Virus record (IMG/VR): IMGVR_UViG_3300010430_000290
Coordinates: 1-33,646 of that record
Reading direction: 5' to 3' (one strand)
Length of the DNA: 33,646 bases
From: a virus
Of this stretch, positions 1 through 7,747 are shown piece by piece (position 1 is the stretch's first letter; each line of letters starts with the position of its first letter). The notes below the pieces were generated by a model. It saw only the letters and a list, made by a program, of their open reading frames with translations, searched no databases and was not told the DNA's origin. Both the position numbers and the translations under genes were made by a program.

Positions 1-123
1 CCACAATATAGACGAGGCGGATTGCGTGGCGCTAGAGCGGCCATTAGAGAGCAAGCGCTTAAAGATAAAGACGCAAGATTCTCACCTGCTCAAAAAATAA
101 CAGACGCAGCCAAGTGGGCAGCA
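1..123. repeat. Left copy of 123-bp terminal direct repeat
   Basis: Identical over all 123 bases to 33524-33646. It lies inside a continuous reading frame, so it is best read as the overlap of a circular assembly, not as physical phage ends. Confidence 0.95.
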
Positions 124-3105
124 AAATCAGAGCAGCCATTAGTTCGTGCGGCAGGAGAGCGAACTCTGCAGCAACAGCAAAGCGGTGTGCTTGGATGGGT
201 GCCGGGCTTTGGTAACAGATTTGCCGGATGGGAGCCCGAGTGGATAGAAGCTTATAAGAAAGGCGATGAGGCTACTAGGGCAGATCAGGTAAGGATGTTT
301 GATGAGCTTGCCAAGATAAGAAATGAATCACCAGAAGTGTTTGCGTTATATAACCAAATAATGACGGAAGGGCAGCAGCAAGCAGGTCTTAGGTATAATC
401 TCTTAAAAGACATCTCAGATATTACGGCGCAGCTTGGTCCAGAAGGAAAAGAAATAAAAAGACTTCAGAAGATGGTGGAGTCTGAAAGTATAACACCAGA
501 AACATACAACAAGAGATCAGCAATGCTTGCCGAGTTTAAAGATCTTTGGGATCTGGCTCTAAGGGAGCAAGATCCCAAGAAGATTGACAGGTTAAGATCA
601 AGAGCACTGAAGGCAGAGACTGATAGGCCACCTCTTTTAAATCGTGAAAGAGTAGAGGCGAGAAGAAAGAAGACGTTTGCAACAAACAGGGAGTATGTTT
701 TAGCTGCAACAAGGCTGGCAAAGTCTGCACCATCTATGGCGCAATTTTCCTATGATGGAACCCCGATGAGCACGCTCGGCTTTTTGCTGGACTCAAGAAA
801 TAAAAAGCTGGACCCAAGAAAGGTTACAGTAAAGCTGCTAGACAATGCGCAAGCATATAGAGACAACCCTGCACTTCTACAGCTTGCTCAAGAGCATACA
901 GGAAACCTTTTAAATATAAGACGCACCCTCGACGAGGCGGGTGCAATGATGGGAGAGCTTTATGGTAAAGACGGCGTTACCATCTTGGGGCCAGAAACAC
1001 TTCTTAACAACTTTGTTTCGGGATACTTTCCGGGCGGAAAGATAAAAAAGTTTTTTGATCCAGAAAGAACCAAGGACGGTGGTGCATCAAGCTCTCTTGT
1101 TGATGTTCAAAATCACTTAAACTTAAAAACGGATGGAAGAAGAAAGCAGAAAAAGCCCTCTAGGGATGAGCTGAGCGACGCCATAGGGGAAGAAGTTCCA
1201 GCACCAACGCTTTCAGAGTTTAGAAAAGTATTGGCTGATGATCAAAACGCATACAGAATATATTCTCAGTATGCTGCAAACGTCTACGCCATGGCCAATA
1301 GGGCCAAGATGATTTCTAACATAAAAAAAATGGGTCTCAATAAAAGAATATTTAAAAACAAGGAAGACATACCCCAAGGAAGTGAGCCGTATTATGTACA
1401 GCTTAAATCTAAAGCAGGAAGCGGAAAGTCAAGACTTGTAGAGTTTGGAGAGCTTGATGGGCACTGGGCTCCAAAGACCCTAGAAAGAAACCTTCGCCTG
1501 TTTCAAGAAGCAAGCATTGATGGACTGGGAATGCTCGCATCCTTACAGAATATATTTAAACAAACCCACACAGTTATGGGCATTCCGTATTTTGCAAACA
1601 CTGCTACAGGTATGGCAGTTATGCAGATGCTTGACGGAGGGTCTCCTTTGTCCATCATGGATGGCATGAGAAGCCTTTCAAAGAAAGATAAGTTTTATGA
1701 AGCGTATCGTGATGCTGGATTTATGTTTGATCCTGATCGCCTTTTTGGTTTGGAGTCTGGTAATCGCAGCCTTATAATGAGACTTACTTCCGACATTGGA
1801 AGCAAGATCTATAGCAAGGTTCAAGATAAACCAATGGCAAAGGAGTTTTTCGATAAAGCTGAAAACTTATTCATACAGCTCGAAGACCCAAACAAGTTTA
1901 AAAAAACCAAAGCAGCTGCAAAGGCGGCGACTGTTGGCGCAGCCACCGCTGGTCTTGCTGCGTACACGGGGTTTCTACCACCAACGACAGCCGCTGGTGC
2001 AGGAGTTCTTGGGCTTGGAGTGTTGCAGGGTCTTGCCCTTGTCAAAGGACGAGAGGGCGCAATGATGCTGGATCAGGGCGGTCGAATGGGTGCCTTCAAG
2101 AGGCACGTCTACACTCAAGCAAAAATCATTAGCGACAGGCAAAGAATACCATTGGAAAGAGCTGTTGACATTGTTCTTAGTGACCCCCAGCTAAGAAGAA
2201 GGTCGGCCCAGCACGCAACATATATCAATATTGATTACGGTTACCTTCCAGAAGGAATAGAAACACAGTCAAAATATATGCCAAACAGTCCGTTTATTAA
2301 GTTTGCAACACGAGCAACTGAAATGATGTTTGACATGCCAGCGCAAAACCCTATTCGACTTGCGTCCTTAACAGCAATGCAGAGAGAGTATTTTAAGAAT
2401 CTCTCCGACGATAAAACAGCCAACTACGAGTTAGCTCCATTTAACACAGCTGGTCTCGCTATACCCATAGGGGACAATGATTACGTCAACCTTGGGTACC
2501 AGATCCCGCTGCATGCAGGTATTTTTAGAGAGGCGTTCGCGCTACCAAGCACGGTTTTGGGACTTGGAGGCGTAGGGCCAAGGTCTGCAGCAGAGTACGT
2601 TTCTCGACAGGGAAGAGAAGGCATGTCCGGGTTTCCGTTAGCGACAGGGTATGCTGCGCCACTTTTTCGAGCAGCTCAAGGAACTGACAGGCATGGTCGA
2701 AAGCTGGAGCAGCAAGATGTTCTTCCAGAGCTTTTTTCAGGATTCATAACAAGCGTTCCCTACTACGCAAGAGAGCTAGAAAAAGCATTTTACGGTGGAG
2801 TAAACAAGAACGGCCTAACTCCGGGAGAGATATTTTTAAATGCTATAGCGCTAAAGATAACCCCTAACAGCTACATGCAAAAACAAAGAGAGTACGCAAT
2901 CAGCGCCTACAATAGAAGAGCAAACGAGATAAAGGCCAGATACAACAACATGTTAAAAAACAATCCGGGCAACAACAAGGTAATGCTGGATGCGCAAGAA
3001 AAGATGGTAAAAGACCGGGAACAGTTGGAGCAATACCTGTATAATGCAATTATAAAGAACACTAACAGCTACCTAAACAGAACAGAGGTTCCTAGGGGGG
3101 AGTAA
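1..3105 (+). CDS. C-terminal part of a giant (about 1,635 aa) virion / DNA-ejection-type protein
   Basis: This is the second part of the gene that begins at 31721. The reading frame is open from base 1 with no start needed (the TTG at 22 is not the true start), and the frame at 31721 continues here once the 123-bp terminal overlap is removed. The whole protein is about 1,635 residues and this part covers roughly residues 602-1635. It is mostly charged and helical. An Ala/Gly-rich hydrophobic stretch at about residues 1240-1282 could form one or two membrane segments. It is followed by a region with aromatic and Pro-Phe motifs resembling C-terminal domains of phage 'large polyvalent' proteins (weak, from memory). 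Size, place at the end of the tail/appendage block and membrane-like segment suggest an internal virion or ejection protein. It ends one base before the next gene. Function is inferred. Confidence 0.85.
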   Translation, partial: PQYRRGGLRGARAAIREQALKDKDARFSPAQKITDAAKWAAKSEQPLVRAAGERTLQQQQSGVLGWVPGFGNRFAGWEPEWIEAYKKGDEATRADQVRMFDELAKIRNESPEVFALYNQIMTEGQQQAGLRYNLLKDISDITAQLGPEGKEIKRLQKMVESESITPETYNKRSAMLAEFKDLWDLALREQDPKKIDRLRSRALKAETDRPPLLNRERVEARRKKTFATNREYVLAATRLAKSAPSMAQFSYDGTPMSTLGFLLDSRNKKLDPRKVTVKLLDNAQAYRDNPALLQLAQEHTGNLLNIRRTLDEAGAMMGELYGKDGVTILGPETLLNNFVSGYFPGGKIKKFFDPERTKDGGASSSLVDVQNHLNLKTDGRRKQKKPSRDELSDAIGEEVPAPTLSEFRKVLADDQNAYRIYSQYAANVYAMANRAKMISNIKKMGLNKRIFKNKEDIPQGSEPYYVQLKSKAGSGKSRLVEFGELDGHWAPKTLERNLRLFQEASIDGLGMLASLQNIFKQTHTVMGIPYFANTATGMAVMQMLDGGSPLSIMDGMRSLSKKDKFYEAYRDAGFMFDPDRLFGLESGNRSLIMRLTSDIGSKIYSKVQDKPMAKEFFDKAENLFIQLEDPNKFKKTKAAAKAATVGAATAGLAAYTGFLPPTTAAGAGVLGLGVLQGLALVKGREGAMMLDQGGRMGAFKRHVYTQAKIISDRQRIPLERAVDIVLSDPQLRRRSAQHATYINIDYGYLPEGIETQSKYMPNSPFIKFATRATEMMFDMPAQNPIRLASLTAMQREYFKNLSDDKTANYELAPFNTAGLAIPIGDNDYVNLGYQIPLHAGIFREAFALPSTVLGLGGVGPRSAAEYVSRQGREGMSGFPLATGYAAPLFRAAQGTDRHGRKLEQQDVLPELFSGFITSVPYYARELEKAFYGGVNKNGLTPGEIFLNAIALKITPNSYMQKQREYAISAYNRRANEIKARYNNMLKNNPGNNKVMLDAQEKMVKDREQLEQYLYNAIIKNTNSYLNRTEVPRGE

Positions 3106-3106
3106 T

Positions 3107-3430
3107 ATGGCTACAAAAAAAACAAGCAAAAAAGAATCAAAAAAGAAAAAAGACAATGCCGACAACATGGCGGGGCTGCTGCCTGTCAGTGAGCTAAGGG
3201 GCGTACTCGGTCAGGAGATGTCGCCTTCGGCAAAGATATTAAAACTTGGCTTTATCCTCAGTGGAGGCATAAATGTAAACCCGTACCAAGTGGGTTACCA
3301 TTTAAAGATGCACCCAGCAGAAGTGCATGCCGGGTTAACGGAGCTAAAGCACAGAAAAGAAATCGTACCGGGAGCAGATCGCGACACGGTTGATGTAAAA
3401 AGAGAAAGCCATTTTGGCTTAACTAAGTGA
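3107..3430 (+). CDS. Small basic protein with possible winged-helix-like segment, function unknown
   Basis: A 107-residue protein. The first ~20 residues are almost all Lys, Ser and Thr (highly basic and probably disordered). Residues ~40-90 look like a compact helical domain with a possible helix-turn-helix arrangement, ending in a basic segment. It starts at ATG one base after the stop of the giant virion gene, behind a GGGGAG ribosome site inside that gene's end. It sits between the last virion gene and the lysis genes. I do not recognise the family. DNA binding or packaging is possible from the charge but unproven. Confidence 0.75.
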   Translation: MATKKTSKKESKKKKDNADNMAGLLPVSELRGVLGQEMSPSAKILKLGFILSGGINVNPYQVGYHLKMHPAEVHAGLTELKHRKEIVPGADRDTVDVKRESHFGLTK

Positions 3431-3440
3431 AGGAGTTAGA

Positions 3441-3641
3441 ATGGAAACATTTTTGATTTACTTGGCCATTGGGCTGGGTATTATGAATGCGGTCATGCCG
3501 CTAGTTAAAAAGATTGTCAGCAAAACAAAGAACAAGAGCGATGACAAGGTGGTCGAGATTATAGAAGAAGCCTTGTTGCTGGCAAAAGGATTGCAAGCAG
3601 AGAAAAGCGGCATCGAGGCCGCTAAAAAAAAATCTGCTTAG
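3441..3641 (+). CDS. Putative holin (one N-terminal membrane segment)
   Basis: A 66-residue protein with a hydrophobic segment at about residues 3-25, directly followed by a Lys-rich stretch and a charged, probably helical cytoplasmic tail. An AAGGAG ribosome site lies just upstream of the ATG. The next gene is a peptidoglycan peptidase, and a small single-span membrane protein immediately before an endolysin is the usual position for a holin. The topology (one segment, N-terminal, with long charged tail) fits small class III-like holins, but could also suit a different membrane protein. The assignment rests on size, topology and neighbour, not on a recognised family motif. Confidence 0.6.
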   Translation: METFLIYLAIGLGIMNAVMPLVKKIVSKTKNKSDDKVVEIIEEALLLAKGLQAEKSGIEAAKKKSA

Positions 3642-3655
3642 AACCTTGGTTTACC

Positions 3656-4090
3656 ATGTCGAAGAGAAACGCGAATATAAACAGCCTCAAGGATCCCTTT
3701 CGCTCGGCAATACTATGGCTAATCTACCTGATAGAAGAAGAGGGATTAGCCGTTACGGTGTTCGAGACAAAGAGGAGTAACGAGAGGCAAAACAATCTAA
3801 AGAAGCGAGGCGCAAGTAAGGCCAATGCGGGTCAAAGCCCTCATAACTATGGCCTTGCTTGTGACTTTGTTTTAGACACTAAAAAAGTAAAAGTTCAAGA
3901 GCGCGAATGGCAGGGTAAAATGTATCCCGATGCTTGGGATTACAGTACGCCAGAAGCCAAAGCGGTTTACGACCGTCTTGGCGAGCTGGCGGAGTCCATT
4001 GGCTTAGAGTGGGGTGGCAGATGGAAGTTTCTCGACGTGCCGCATGTTCAGCTTAAGGACTGGAAGAAGCTTAAAGATACTGACCGTTAA
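3656..4090 (+). CDS. Endolysin, M15-family L-alanyl-D-glutamate / D-Ala peptidase
   Basis: A 144-residue single-domain zinc peptidase of the M15 (VanY / T5-endolysin type) fold, expected to cut the peptide stem of peptidoglycan for host lysis. Zinc ligands are visible: His63 and Asp70 in the SPHNYGLACDF motif and His130 in DVPHVQL. The segment GLEWGGRW (about 117-124) is the typical pre-catalytic motif and Asp127 is a plausible catalytic acid. There is no signal peptide and no wall-binding domain, so it probably needs the upstream membrane protein as holin. The absence of a binding domain is more usual in phages of Gram-negative hosts. Its last 20 bases overlap the end of the convergent gene at 4071. 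Confidence 0.9.
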   Translation: MSKRNANINSLKDPFRSAILWLIYLIEEEGLAVTVFETKRSNERQNNLKKRGASKANAGQSPHNYGLACDFVLDTKKVKVQEREWQGKMYPDAWDYSTPEAKAVYDRLGELAESIGLEWGGRWKFLDVPHVQLKDWKKLKDTDR

Positions 4091-4298
4091 GGCTGTAGCA
4101 CTGAGGTTCGTACTCCTCAATCAGTCCCGCTCGACACAGCGCTGTCATCACTAGCCTTGCTTTTACGTTTAACCGAACAGCTATGGATAGTGGACCCATC
4201 CCTTCCTTGTACATTCGAACAGCCTCCTTCTTTGCTTCCGCTTGGCTTATGCCCATCTTGACCCAGTGCCTTGGTTCCGACTTGCGCTTCATAATCAT
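4071..4298 (-). CDS. Small helix-turn-helix protein
   Basis: A 75-residue protein. Residues ~28-60 have the pattern of a helix-turn-helix (an MYKEGMGPLSIAVRLN first helix and turn, then a recognition helix), like small resolvase/homeodomain-type HTH modules in phage regulators. The start is ATG at 4298, overlapping by four bases (ATGA) the stop of the -1-frame nuclease ORF, so translation is probably coupled. It is the last gene of the leftward block and its end overlaps the end of the convergent endolysin gene by 20 bp. Regulation of the convergent late operon or of its own block is possible. No target is evident. Confidence 0.72.
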   Translation of the reverse strand: MIMKRKSEPRHWVKMGISQAEAKKEAVRMYKEGMGPLSIAVRLNVKARLVMTALCRAGLIEEYEPQCYSLNGQYL

Positions 4299-5055
4299 AT
4301 ACTCCCATCTGGTTCCACATTTAACTCTCCTACTTTAAACAACTCACTATATGCAAGGTTGAAGGTTTCACACCTAGCCCTAAAAGTATTGGTGCCATCA
4401 CTGTCTCCGGGCTTTAAGAACTTGGCTTCTTTAAAAAACAGATCAGTAGGTATATAGCCCATAAGAAAAACTTTAGACAGGTCTCTCTTTACGGATGCGA
4501 AGATATAGTAATCGCAATCTTGACGACGTGTTATGTTAGGTATTGATGCGGCGTAATCTATTCGAGGCTTATTGTTTCTTACCTTGCTTTTAACGTCTAT
4601 GGTTGCGCCCCTTAGCGAGATGTCCCAGTCATAAGTATTGTTATGCTTTGCTGCCCCAAGATAATGACAGGCTGCGTATTCTCCCAGTATTCCGGCAACG
4701 GTTCCGTCGCCACGCCTTATGCTATTCTTTAGCGTATCTTTAAACCGAGCAGCTTCTGCTTGCGCATTCTTTATCCACTCCGGTCGGACTTCAACTGTAA
4801 TGACATCTGCTGGTTGTTCTGTTTTTTTTTAAGAGGTGCTCCACCTTTTGACATCCCTACCCATAGATTTAGTTCAGGGCTTTGAATAACCATGGCGGCA
4901 TCGGTTGTGGGAATGTCTCTTGGTTCGGTTTTTTGAATGCCTAGCAAGGTGCTGTTAGGAAAAACTTTTTTAACACCAAATAAAAACTTGGTCATCATGT
5001 CCCAGTCTGCCTCTGATGATTTAATAATACTTACTTCACGCACTGTTAACTTCAT
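4295..5055 (-). CDS. PD-(D/E)XK-like nuclease made by -1 frameshift (fusion product, about 253 aa)
   Basis: Two open frames appear to form one gene. The first starts at ATG 5055 and, without shifting, stops at 4771. The second is open from 4828 to 4295 but has no ATG, GTG or TTG until far inside and is preceded by an in-frame TAA at 4831-4829. They are joined at a run of nine A (minus strand, 4830-4822). Slipping -1 on A AAA AAA gives L-KKK-TEQP and a 253-residue fusion. The downstream part has a GILGE helix (E126), then D143/D145 and an IDVKSK strand (D154, K156), the arrangement of a PD-(D/E)XK nuclease core. An AGGTGGAG Shine-Dalgarno-like element at 4846-4839, eight bases before the A run, resembles the dnaX frameshift stimulator. 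Its stop overlaps the next start (ATGA), which argues the frame is translated. A one-base homopolymer assembly error (true A10) would also explain it. Confidence 0.65.
4771..5055 (-). CDS. Zero-frame (unshifted) product of the frameshift gene
   Basis: The 94-residue reading without frameshift shares its first ~78 residues with the fusion product and then ends after 16 frame-specific residues. The shared N-terminal part (about residues 1-75) has beta-strand/helix character and contains a WVGMSKGG segment. I do not recognise the family. The start ATG overlaps the end of the upstream resolvase-like gene by 20 bases, as usual in this block. The short form may be a separate product, as with dnaX gamma and tau, or simply the incomplete reading of a gene broken by a homopolymer miscount. 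Confidence 0.5.
   Translation of the reverse strand: MKLTVREVSIIKSSEADWDMMTKFLFGVKKVFPNSTLLGIQKTEPRDIPTTDAAMVIQSPELNLWVGMSKGGAPLKKKQNNQQMSLQLKSDRSG
4822..4830 (-). promoter_or_regulatory. A9 slippery run, candidate -1 frameshift site
   Basis: Nine consecutive A on the minus strand inside codons CTT AAA AAA AAA CAG. It holds a heptameric A AAA AAA slip site and is also long enough for polymerase slippage. AGGTGGAG lies eight bases upstream, and AGGTGgagCACCT can form a small hairpin there. The -1 frame is open for 177 codons after the run. Confidence 0.55.
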
Positions 5056-5371
5056 TGTATATCCTCATAAGATCTCCAAACAGATCAATGTCTAGCGTGA
5101 CGTAGGTAGGTCCGTGGTCCCACTTTGTTATAGCGACAGGCCGAAGTAAGCCGCAAGCTTTCTTCGCCTGTTCCATTGCTGCCTTTATGTTTGGTCGCTT
5201 GCCTACTTTGCATTCAACCCATAGGTCACCAACATTCATGACATCGGGACACTCGGCACCGTCGCGATACTGTATTCCACGACGAGCTTTCTTGAAGCCC
5301 AGTCGTTGAAAATGTTTAGCCATCTCTCTCTCAAAGTTATGGCCTTTTGTTCGCGATCTTTTGCCAGTCAA
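5036..5371 (-). CDS. Resolvase-like PD-(D/E)XK endonuclease
   Basis: A 111-residue protein with the compact nuclease layout of archaeal-type Holliday junction resolvase and VRR-NUC-like proteins: Glu14 in the first helix (NFEREMAKHF), PD at 42-43, WVECK (E53, K55) and Gln68 in a following helix. It probably cuts branched or recombination intermediates; the exact substrate is not readable from sequence. The start is TTG at 5371, overlapping the TGA of the upstream gene by four bases. This longer start keeps the RSRTKG N-terminus typical of the family, whereas the next ATG (5323) would remove Glu14. Genes on both sides belong to the replication/recombination block. Confidence 0.8.
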   Translation of the reverse strand: MTGKRSRTKGHNFEREMAKHFQRLGFKKARRGIQYRDGAECPDVMNVGDLWVECKVGKRPNIKAAMEQAKKACGLLRPVAITKWDHGPTYVTLDIDLFGDLMRIYNEVNSA

Positions 5372-5592
5372 ACCGAATCCACCCTTCCGTACTGATCTTC
5401 GTTTTCATAATCAATACGCTCTTGCAGGTCTTCGTTTCTAATAACCATCATCTTCATGCGGTTCAAGATTACGTTTGCCTCAGAGAAGGTAAACTTAATA
5501 ACCCTTGCATGCGAGTCTGGAAGCTCTGTTGCTTCTGCTTTCTCAAACTCCCGTATGCGTTCTTCTATTAACTGTATTAACTGATGTTGCAT
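5368..5592 (-). CDS. Small helical protein, function unknown
   Basis: A 74-residue acidic protein, largely alpha-helical with possible coiled-coil character (IQLIEERIREFEKAE near the start and a second helix with VILNRMKMMVIRNEDLQ). Its ATG overlaps the stop of the preceding gene (TAATG) and its own stop overlaps the TTG start of the resolvase-like nuclease, so it is embedded in the translationally coupled series. No recognised family. It could be an accessory factor for the adjacent nucleases, but this is only context. Confidence 0.7.
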   Translation of the reverse strand: MQHQLIQLIEERIREFEKAEATELPDSHARVIKFTFSEANVILNRMKMMVIRNEDLQERIDYENEDQYGRVDSV

Positions 5593-5921
5593 TATTGCTC
5601 CCCTTCCGGACCATCTGAATGATGAACCGATCTGTCTTCACAGATTGTATTAAAAAAAATATCATTAATCAAATCTCTGTCTATTTTTTCTTCAAAGTGT
5701 CGATGCGCGTCAGGCCATAAGCGCAGCGGTATGCTTTTTTTCTTCATGCGACCGCCGCTAACTTCAGCCAAACTTTCTTCAAGTTCTTCACAAGCTAGTG
5801 CTATCAAGTACGCGGCAATGCCAAACTCTTTAATGACTGCAGCCTTGCTTCGCAACCCGTCTACCTCCTCAGTGTAGGCGAGCAGCGTGAGCATGGCTTC
5901 CTCGAAGACGTGGCTACGCAT
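5592..5921 (-). CDS. Hypothetical helical protein following the exonuclease
   Basis: A protein of 109 residues if started at ATG 5921 (MRSHVFEE). This start overlaps the end of the YqaJ-type exonuclease gene by only eight bases, fitting the compact style. The frame is open up to an ATG at 6002, which would add 27 mostly basic residues but overlap the exonuclease by 89 bases. The protein has Ala/Leu/Glu-rich helices (residues ~5-50) followed by a basic KKK stretch and an acidic C-terminus. No family recognised. The position right after the exonuclease suggests a role in DNA metabolism, unproven. Confidence 0.68.
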   Translation of the reverse strand: MRSHVFEEAMLTLLAYTEEVDGLRSKAAVIKEFGIAAYLIALACEELEESLAEVSGGRMKKKSIPLRLWPDAHRHFEEKIDRDLINDIFFNTICEDRSVHHSDGPEGEQ

Positions 5922-6579
5922 TAGCTGCGGCGATGTCTTGTTTTTCTTCTTGGACTTCTTTCCAGAACTCAATGCAACCCTCAAGTATCTCCTCATGCGC
6001 AAAGCAGTCAGCCTCTATCAGAATAGTTTCCCTGTCTGCAGTGGTGAGGTGGTGTACGGACAAATCCCATCTGGTGAGACCCGTCAACATCATGTAGTAC
6101 TGGCATTGTAGCCAATAGTTTTCAGGCATCTTTTTTTCAAGACCGTCCCATTTTCGTTTTCCAAAGTAGTGAGTAACCTTTGCTTCCCATCCCCATTTTA
6201 TTCCGCTAACCACAAGGCCATCACTGTGAGGTGACACTTTATACCTAGAGTTTAGCCTTACTAAACCATCAGGAGACCCCACCAAAAAGTCATAGTCAGG
6301 GTGAACAAATGTGTGGCCCGGAAGTAAATCGTTCTCAACCTCAGCAACAGGGTCCATAACGTGTTCACCTGTTTTCTCTTCGTACCACTTTCTAACGGAG
6401 TCCTCATACATAAGACCCGACTCTGTAAACTTGTTACCCTCAAAGTTATCTGCAAGCCTACCGCTCTTCTCGCCTAAAAGTTGATCACGAGTCTTGTACT
6501 CACTGACGCCAAGTATGGCGGCAATGTCGGTGCCGCCAATACGCTGGGTTCTGTCTTTTGGTTTCACGAACAATATCAT
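5914..6579 (-). CDS. YqaJ-type phage recombination exonuclease
   Basis: A 221-residue nuclease of the YqaJ / lambda-exonuclease family within the PD-(D/E)XK superfamily. Seen in sequence: the GGTDIAAILG signature (15-24), a helix with GLMYEDSVRKWYEEKTG (55-71), the SPDG motif (Asp104), the metal-binding EAK motif (132-134), and a LQCQYYM helix (Gln158/Gln160). Family members resect double-stranded ends 5' to 3' to give a 3' single strand for an annealing protein. A Rad52-type annealer and SSB are encoded upstream in the same block, so the three likely act together in recombination-dependent replication or end repair. Start ATG at 6579. Confidence 0.9.
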   Translation of the reverse strand: MILFVKPKDRTQRIGGTDIAAILGVSEYKTRDQLLGEKSGRLADNFEGNKFTESGLMYEDSVRKWYEEKTGEHVMDPVAEVENDLLPGHTFVHPDYDFLVGSPDGLVRLNSRYKVSPHSDGLVVSGIKWGWEAKVTHYFGKRKWDGLEKKMPENYWLQCQYYMMLTGLTRWDLSVHHLTTADRETILIEADCFAHEEILEGCIEFWKEVQEEKQDIAAANA

Positions 6580-6587
6580 CTATTCTC

Positions 6588-6764
6588 CTATACACATTCG
6601 GCAAACCCAAGAAGAAACCCGACCACAGCTGCCGTCCACTTTAAAGCGGTAATCCCTCCCTCGATTCGCAACATTAAAAACTGCTGCTCCTTTTGCTTCT
6701 TTAGAACTTCTTGAAGCTGGTCTTCAATAAACTCCATTCTTATCTCAATATCTTTCAACGTCAT
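6588..6764 (-). CDS. Short membrane protein with N-terminal coiled coil (XhlA-like)
   Basis: A 58-residue protein from ATG 6764, which overlaps the TGA of the upstream ATPase gene in an ATGA arrangement; a longer reading from 6785 is possible. Residues ~1-35 form a charged helix with heptad-like spacing, and residues ~38-55 form one hydrophobic span with a very short tail. This is the layout of XhlA-like phage membrane proteins. A second protein of the same layout is encoded at 19229 in the late block. Its place among replication genes is odd for a lysis protein. It could anchor a replication complex at the membrane, but there is no direct evidence. Confidence 0.65.
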   Translation of the reverse strand: MTLKDIEIRMEFIEDQLQEVLKKQKEQQFLMLRIEGGITALKWTAAVVGFLLGFAECV

Positions 6765-7747
6765 ACCTTTGCTCCAACGCTCCAACTTGCTGTCTCAGCA
6801 CGACCATCAAAGCCGTCCTTGATCGAAAGCGATACGCTGAATGGCTTCTGCTCTCTGCCAGCCTTAACTCTGACAAAGACATTGTTCATGATGGTATCTT
6901 CTTTTCCATACCCAGAATCTGTAGCTATATCCATTACACTACTCATAGCTATTAAGCCATCCACTGCACCAAATATCGCACCACTTCCACGAAGCGCCAT
7001 TCCCGGATTCGCCTTGTCGCTTGCGCTCGGCTTTCTGGTGTGATGAATCACAAGCACTGCAGCCCCAGTGACATCCCGTATATGTCTAAGGTTTTCCATT
7101 ACTTGTATGATGTCAGCCGAATCATTCTCATCTCCGTAGTGTAAGTTTCTGAATGGATCAAAAACAATCAGGTCCAGCTTCGGTATGCCTGACTTTATTG
7201 CATCTGCCAACTGAAGGGCCTCAGAGTTTTTCATCATATCAAGACCGCCCCCAAACCTAAAAAACAAATCCAAGTCCGATGGATCTCGAACCCCTTTCGA
7301 CTTAGCCAATGAGCACACCCTTGAATAGATATTATGAGGGCCATCCTCCAGAAAACAAAACAACACGCTGCCGCGCTCCCCTGTTCCTGTCATCAGGGGG
7401 TCGCCAAAAAGCGCACCCCCCGTGGCGACTGCCAAGCCAAGCTCTATAGCAAGCCAAGACTTTGCAGTCTTAGGTGCGCCAGCCAGCATCACCAAGTTCT
7501 TAGACTCCATAACGCCTTCGACCAGCCACCTTATGGGCGGAGGTCTTTCCTTAAAGAAGTCCTTTGAGGTCTTAACGCCTAAGCTTTTAAACAACTTTTT
7601 ATTCTCACGATCTACCTTATCAAGGTAATCCCCTAGGTTTTTACGCTCCCTCTCCTCTTTTGCGTAATGCTCTGCATCCAGCTCATCCAACGCCAGAAAC
7701 AGTGCCTCATCTCCCGTAATAGGCTTTTCATTCTGCATCGTACTCAT
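6761..7747 (-). CDS. RepA-type RecA-fold ATPase / putative replicative helicase
   Basis: A 328-residue P-loop ATPase of the RepA / AAA_25 group (plasmid RSF1010 RepA-like hexameric helicases). Walker A is AGAPKTAKS (89-97), with Ala in place of the usual Gly before Lys96. Walker B is LDLIVFDP (191-198), and VLVIHHTRKP (231-240) matches the conserved His-containing motif of this family. The N-terminal ~75 residues are charged and helical. There is no primase domain and no separate primase gene in the window. It probably loads or unwinds DNA during replication with host polymerase. Start ATG 7747 follows an AGGGAAGG ribosome site and overlaps the sigma-factor gene by 20 bases. Confidence 0.87.
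   Translation of the reverse strand: MSTMQNEKPITGDEALFLALDELDAEHYAKEERERKNLGDYLDKVDRENKKLFKSLGVKTSKDFFKERPPPIRWLVEGVMESKNLVMLAGAPKTAKSWLAIELGLAVATGGALFGDPLMTGTGERGSVLFCFLEDGPHNIYSRVCSLAKSKGVRDPSDLDLFFRFGGGLDMMKNSEALQLADAIKSGIPKLDLIVFDPFRNLHYGDENDSADIIQVMENLRHIRDVTGAAVLVIHHTRKPSASDKANPGMALRGSGAIFGAVDGLIAMSSVMDIATDSGYGKEDTIMNNVFVRVKAGREQKPFSVSLSIKDGFDGRAETASWSVGAKV

Noticed and set aside
22-24. TTG at 22 as a gene start
   Set aside because: The frame is open to base 1 and continues from ATG 31721 across the circular join.
1-123. Functional direct terminal repeat of T7 type
   Set aside because: It is short, equals a likely assembler overlap and lies within a single gene whose frame is restored by merging the two copies.
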